A stretch of 60,000 nt of DNA, taken from contig NC_092579.1 in NCBI RefSeq assembly GCF_037975245.1, positions 21,832,666-21,892,665 of the forward strand. The letters are read 5' to 3'. The position numbers and the translations under genes were made by a program. This document shows, in pieces, positions 55,599 through 60,000 of the stretch; positions within the stretch are counted from its first letter, which is position 1, and every line of letters starts with the position of its first letter. The notes beneath the pieces are model-generated. The model was not told where the DNA came from, ran no database searches, and saw nothing but the letters and a program-made list of their open reading frames with translations. Source of the DNA: Apostichopus japonicus. Lineage: Eukaryota; Echinodermata; Holothuroidea; Aspidochirotida; Stichopodidae.

Positions 55599-58500
55599 CT
55601 GGGGTACAACATACTTGATCTTAGTAAACAGTGAAAAGCAGTGTGATGTGAAAAACAAACGCACAGAAATTCCAGAAGTGCTTTTGAGATTTGTCCCCTG
55701 AAACTGCTCACATGTCACATTGCTCCTGAAAGTTTGGGCTCCCTCCACTTACCCTATAGAGCCCTCCTCTGCCAAGTGTTGCTAGCGATCAGCTAGTAAG
55801 TTCACCCCTCCCCTTCGACAGGGGCTGATGCAGCTAGCCTCGACAGTAGAGAAATCTAATGTGAATACACGTTGATTTGGCTGAATCTTTGACATAAAAC
55901 TTTGCAGTTAGTTGGACATTCACATATGGCTTTGCAGTAAGCAGTGAGTGTCATGTAGCGTTAAAATTGATTTAAATAGATTTTAAGAAGTTTGTAACAC
56001 AAAAGTCAATTCCATTTCACCTTTTTACATCTCGAATGTAGTACAAAAAGAGAGTTTCATTGCTGTAACTGGGGGATTTGGTTTTCAAGTAAAAAATAGC
56101 ATTCCTTTTCCACACACTGCGACTAGTTTTTGAGATGAACAAAAGCAAAAATTAACACTGAGAACAATAAAGAAACCAACAATTTCTGATGAAAGTTTGT
56201 AAATTATTAATTTTTCCACCTCTGCAATAATCCACTTGCTAATCCCTTTGAATATATGTAATGTATATACACGAACATAGTGGGTGAATTTTAAACCTAA
56301 GCATTTACCACCTAAGCCAACAATTCTAAAGAAACGCTAACAGTTAAGGTATATATATATATATATATATAGATGTATATATGTATATATATGCATGTAG
56401 TTCATCATGATTGGAGAAAGTATAACAATATAACACCTTGACAATATTAAACAAACATTTTTTTTGGTTATATTTGAAAATAAAAAAAAATCCTTCCATT
56501 TTTCTTCTTTGCTTTAATTTCTCCTCAAATCTTCAACTTCAAAAAAGAGTTTCATAGAAGAAATCATGATTAAAAGGAAAACAAGAAGAACGCAGAAAAT
56601 TCAGGTGAAATGTTATTGGCATATGTGCACCACCTGATAACCCATAAAGGGATTGGTTGCTAACATAAGCCAAATTTATCAACAGAAATTTAATGTCAGT
56701 TAGGTATGGATAGCATTGCATCTTGAAAATTAGTCACAAATTATCTCTCATCTGTACAACTACTCCCTCCTCACCCCCTCCCTCCCCCCCCCAACACAAT
56801 CCTAACCTCCACATACCTCTTCAAGTTATTATATTATCCATTTACCCCTTTTGTTTTTTAAAGAAGGCAAATGATTTTTTTTTTAGCATTTTCTCTTCAA
56901 GACTGTTTCAGTTGAGGTCACATAAAATGGTACAAAATGAGAAAAAAGAGAAAAGTTATGTCGATCGCACTTTGAAATTGGTGCAAAAAAGAAAAGTACA
57001 TACCAACAAAATGTTGGTGACATTTCCTATAAACCCCAATTACAAAATGCTTTATTTCATTCACCTTCACTATGTCATATAAACGTGGATGTTAACTTCA
57101 GTTTTATGAAGCATAAAAGCCACATAGACTGATATACTGTAAGCACTTACACCAAAGAATAGAGGAATATGGATATATATCCACAATTATGCTGAAATTT
57201 TCTTGATACAATATTCATAGTAACTAAAAGCAATGCTTTGCGGACAGAATTCCTTGCTTTTTTTTCAAAACATCGAACTAAGCATCTCTCCTTTGTTTTC
57301 ACAAAAAAAATTTGGTTTGTGTTTGAGCCGAGCAACTCTACTTGTAAAAGAAAAATCGTGAATAAGAAAGACACATATTCTAAAATACTTGAGTACTAAA
57401 AATTCCTGAAGCGTATGGCCAAAGCTAAACGGCTGCATAGTGAGGGCGCTACAACAGTCTCTCTCTAATCGGTATCCAAGTTTTATTGTGATTACTGAAA
57501 TTATACATACGTCCGAAAGGAAAGAGCATTCAAAAGATGCTAATAATCAAGTTAGGTCAACGAAGAGACAGCTGGTATGGCAATCACACCAAAACATGGT
57601 TCAGCTTCTATAGGCTAACAGCCATTCCCCATGCATACATCTCACTTTTGTGACTAGTTCTATGCAGTTTGCTGCAAGGTTGCACTTTTGGAAGCCAGCG
57701 TTCTATAGGGCGTGGCTAATTAATACCCTGTTTCTTCTGCACACAATTGATATGTTGCAAAAAATATATATTTATTTTAATCAGTTAAGTCAGCAAGTCT
57801 TAGCCAACCCTTCTTTTAGCATGAATATTCAACACTGGTGCTATGAATATACATTAGTATTAACATATGTAAACAATGTTCTGCACTGACAAGATTACAG
57901 GCACAGGTGAGAGTCAATTTACGCTTATAGAATTTCCACATGGGTCAAATAAAATAGAAATTTCATTTGCTACTATTTGCACAAATTTCATGACTACACA
58001 AACACTTAAGGACCTGAGAATCTCAAAAACAGTTATCACAAAAATCATTGTTTAAAGGTATCTTTCCTTGGATCATGTTAAGTTGAAAATGTCCATATTT
58101 CTAGTTAGACACATTATTTAACCATTGGTACTTGAGTGAAAACAACTCAGCCAATAACTGTAAAGATTTCATATAAACCCCAATAATAGACTGGTCACTC
58201 TACTCCAGCTGAATCCAAAATCAATGTAATATATTAAAAAAAAATGTTTTGGTTCTACATATCTGATTTACCTGGCAGGGCTTGAAACAACTAAACAGCA
58301 CTGAGAGAAAATTGCTGCAGAACTAAGTTGCTATGCAATGACCTCCAGCATATACTGGCATGTCAACCTTTCATGTCCCCTCCCCCCCCTCCTCCCCTTT
58401 TATTACTTGCAAAATTCCTTCCTTTAAATGTGGTTCTTGAAGTCTGAAATTTACTTTTCTCTCCCATCTTCTGATTCATAACAGATACTTTAAACCTGCT

Positions 58501-59407
58501 ACAGTGTTGCCTTACCCATAATGCAACAGCTACCAAATTTGCAATTACAGAAAGACATCAAACTCAGTTTATTCAAAGTGTTTGGATTGTTACCGACTAA
58601 AGGACTTAAGAGAAGTTACATAACCCTATGAGATTACCACAAAAGCGACACGGCTCATGTCCGAGGTCTTCTCTGAGAAAATGCACAAGGGTATTAAACT
58701 GTATGAGCACTAATACAGTTTAGTGTTATCACTGATGAAAAAATTGGAAAGATAAGTACTGACTAGATAACAGTGCAGAGAATTTGCAGCCTTAAGACTA
58801 AGGAAAACACAAGCAGTCAGTCAACTGATAGTGTTATAATATACAAGCTTTGCCCAGTTTGTTTCTTTCAAAAGGTCACTGTAGATTAAACAAGTGTATT
58901 ATCAAAATAAAACAAAATTAAACGTGCGCTGTGCACTGAGACGATGAATTTCCTGGTCTCTTTTTGAAGCAAATTAGCGTTACCTATGACTGGATAAAAA
59001 CCTTACGCCACTATTATGTCCTTCCTAATGCTCATCTTAAAACAATTGGCTTGATACAAGACAATGTTAAGTTAATGGCCTTTAAGGCATTTATGATGCA
59101 TTTCAGGAAACAGCCATATGATTTTGATTGCCACAGAAAAAACAAGAGAGTAAATTTCCAGGCATAAGTGGTACATAAGTAAAACTTACTCAGTTACACT
59201 TGTTGTGTTATCCATTGTTCTTTCAATTGATACACCCCCCCACCCCTCCCCTCTCTCTATTGTCAAGTCAGCAAAGCTCCCCCTCTGACTTGCTTGAATT
59301 TTGTAATAACATTTTAACTTGAATACTATTTCTGAAAAAAAAATGGAAGTTAAATGAAGGATGCTAACAACCTAACACTGCACAATTAGTCGGTTGATAT
59401 TATATAC
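55599..59407. other. Intergenic or 3' part of the gene entering from the right
   Basis: AT-rich, with a TA repeat (56350-56392), C-rich runs near 56775, 58380 and 59236, and only short open frames. Because the exon at 59506-59408 ends in a donor, further - strand exons or a long 3' untranslated region should lie here. I could not find any that I trust. CAGGGCTTGAAAC at about 58275 resembles a lone hAT end. Confidence 0.45.
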
Positions 59408-59506
59408 CTTACGACCAGCCATCCAAACGGGTACAAAACTCAAATCTTCTTCAAAGATCACCTTGATCGGATCCACTGCCATAAGGCTACTTCCCAACAC
59501 CGAAAT
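59408..59506 (-). CDS. Internal exon of an unidentified gene entering from the right
   Basis: On the - strand an acceptor ttctgctgcag, preceded by a clear pyrimidine-rich tract, opens a 99-base segment of 33 codons without a stop. It begins ISVLGSSLMAVDP, contains FEEDLSFVPVW and ends MAGRK before the donor gtatata. Length divisible by three, balanced amino-acid content and good splice borders make it convincing as an exon. I do not recognise the protein. The hydrophobic first part could be a membrane or core strand. The rest of the gene lies beyond position 60000 and possibly below 59400. Confidence 0.6.
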
Positions 59507-60000
59507 CTGCAGCAGAACAGTGAACCCTTTTACCCCAAATCTGCAATTGAACTTATCAATTTCACATGTACATGCTCTATGTACAGCCTTCCGCCCCCCC
59601 CCACAACCCCCCCCCCTGGTCCCGATCTCCCCCGACATAAAAATTTGCAGCACTTATGAGTGACTTATCTTCGAAATAGAATTGGAAAACAAAATTTCTG
59701 ACAAAACCAAAGGATTGTTGGGACAAGATTGAACCAGACTGAATTTAAAATTAAAAAGAAAACAGCCATTCTAAACAATGTTCTTAACCAATTTTCCCAA
59801 AAATGTACAATAAAAGATCAATAAACACCTCCCCGCCGCAACCACAGAATTTTTGTAAGGACCGAAGAAGAGAGTATACTGCACAAATAGGTTACTACAT
59901 AACAGTGCTGTGTACCAAATTCATTCCGAGTCTCAAAACCTAAGAATAACACAGATTGGTTAAACATGATTGAGCATAAACTAGTCTGCCTTTTTGAAAT
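59507..60000 (-). other. Upstream intron of the unidentified gene, to the window edge
   Basis: Contains C-rich runs (59593-59602 and 59607-59616). No further exon is recognisable before the window ends. Confidence 0.45.

Noticed and set aside
55257-55634. 125-codon + strand frame
   Set aside because: Most of it lies in the hAT-like element and the adjoining hAT fragment, and its internal part is duplicated at 54457-54545. No domain is recognisable.
58275-58287. CAGGGCTTGAAAC as the left end of a further hAT element
   Set aside because: No matching inverted end or octamer duplication was found before the window ends, so only a passing resemblance is recorded.

Overview
This is eukaryotic nuclear DNA from an animal, very probably a marine invertebrate deuterostome. 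An echinoderm such as a sea cucumber is my best guess, but this is inference. The DNA is AT-rich, the genes are split into many small exons with GT/AG borders, and the introns and spacers are full of poly-G/poly-C runs, TA microsatellites and short nonautonomous transposons. No prokaryotic features, CRISPR arrays or viral genes were seen.

Two complete protein-coding genes can be rebuilt exon by exon, lying tail to tail. On the + strand (coding 8684-27444) is SLC38A10, a multi-pass amino-acid-transporter-family protein: 18 coding exons and 1179 residues, with a very large glutamine-rich cytosolic tail absent from the human protein. On the - strand (coding 47421-32481) is the MGRN1/RNF157 RING E3 ubiquitin ligase: 15 coding exons, 597 residues, all eight RING zinc ligands intact. 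The two 3' ends face each other across about 5 kb (27445-32480). A clean but unidentified exon on the - strand (59408-59506) shows a third gene that enters from the right edge. In human, RNF157 and SLC38A10 both lie on 17q25, so the pairing may be a remnant of ancestral linkage. No functional link between the two genes is visible in the sequence.

Layout. 1-6695: two satellite arrays of a ~179-bp unit in opposite orientation (1 to ~390 on -, 3888-6695 on +) around a 3.4-kb spacer, a foldback-like arrangement. The spacer holds a 1.3-kb hAT-like element. 6696-8683: 5' flank of SLC38A10 with a possible noncoding first exon and an orphan terminal-exon-like segment. 8684-27444: SLC38A10, whose introns hold a hAT-like element with 8-bp target duplication, a tRNA-derived SINE, a palindrome and duplicated splice-site segments. 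27445-32480: shared 3' region. 32481-47421: MGRN1 with a LINE reverse-transcriptase remnant in one intron. 47422-59407: no protein gene seen; two more hAT-like elements and, at 49722-49900, an RNA-like locus whose first 45 nt match the 5' end of U2 snRNA (41/45) but whose remainder is different and rich in hairpins.

The observations most worth a second look are the U2-headed RNA locus, the four nonautonomous hAT-like elements with matching 8-bp flanks (two perfect, two 7/8), the inverted satellite arrays, and the Q-rich expansion of SLC38A10.
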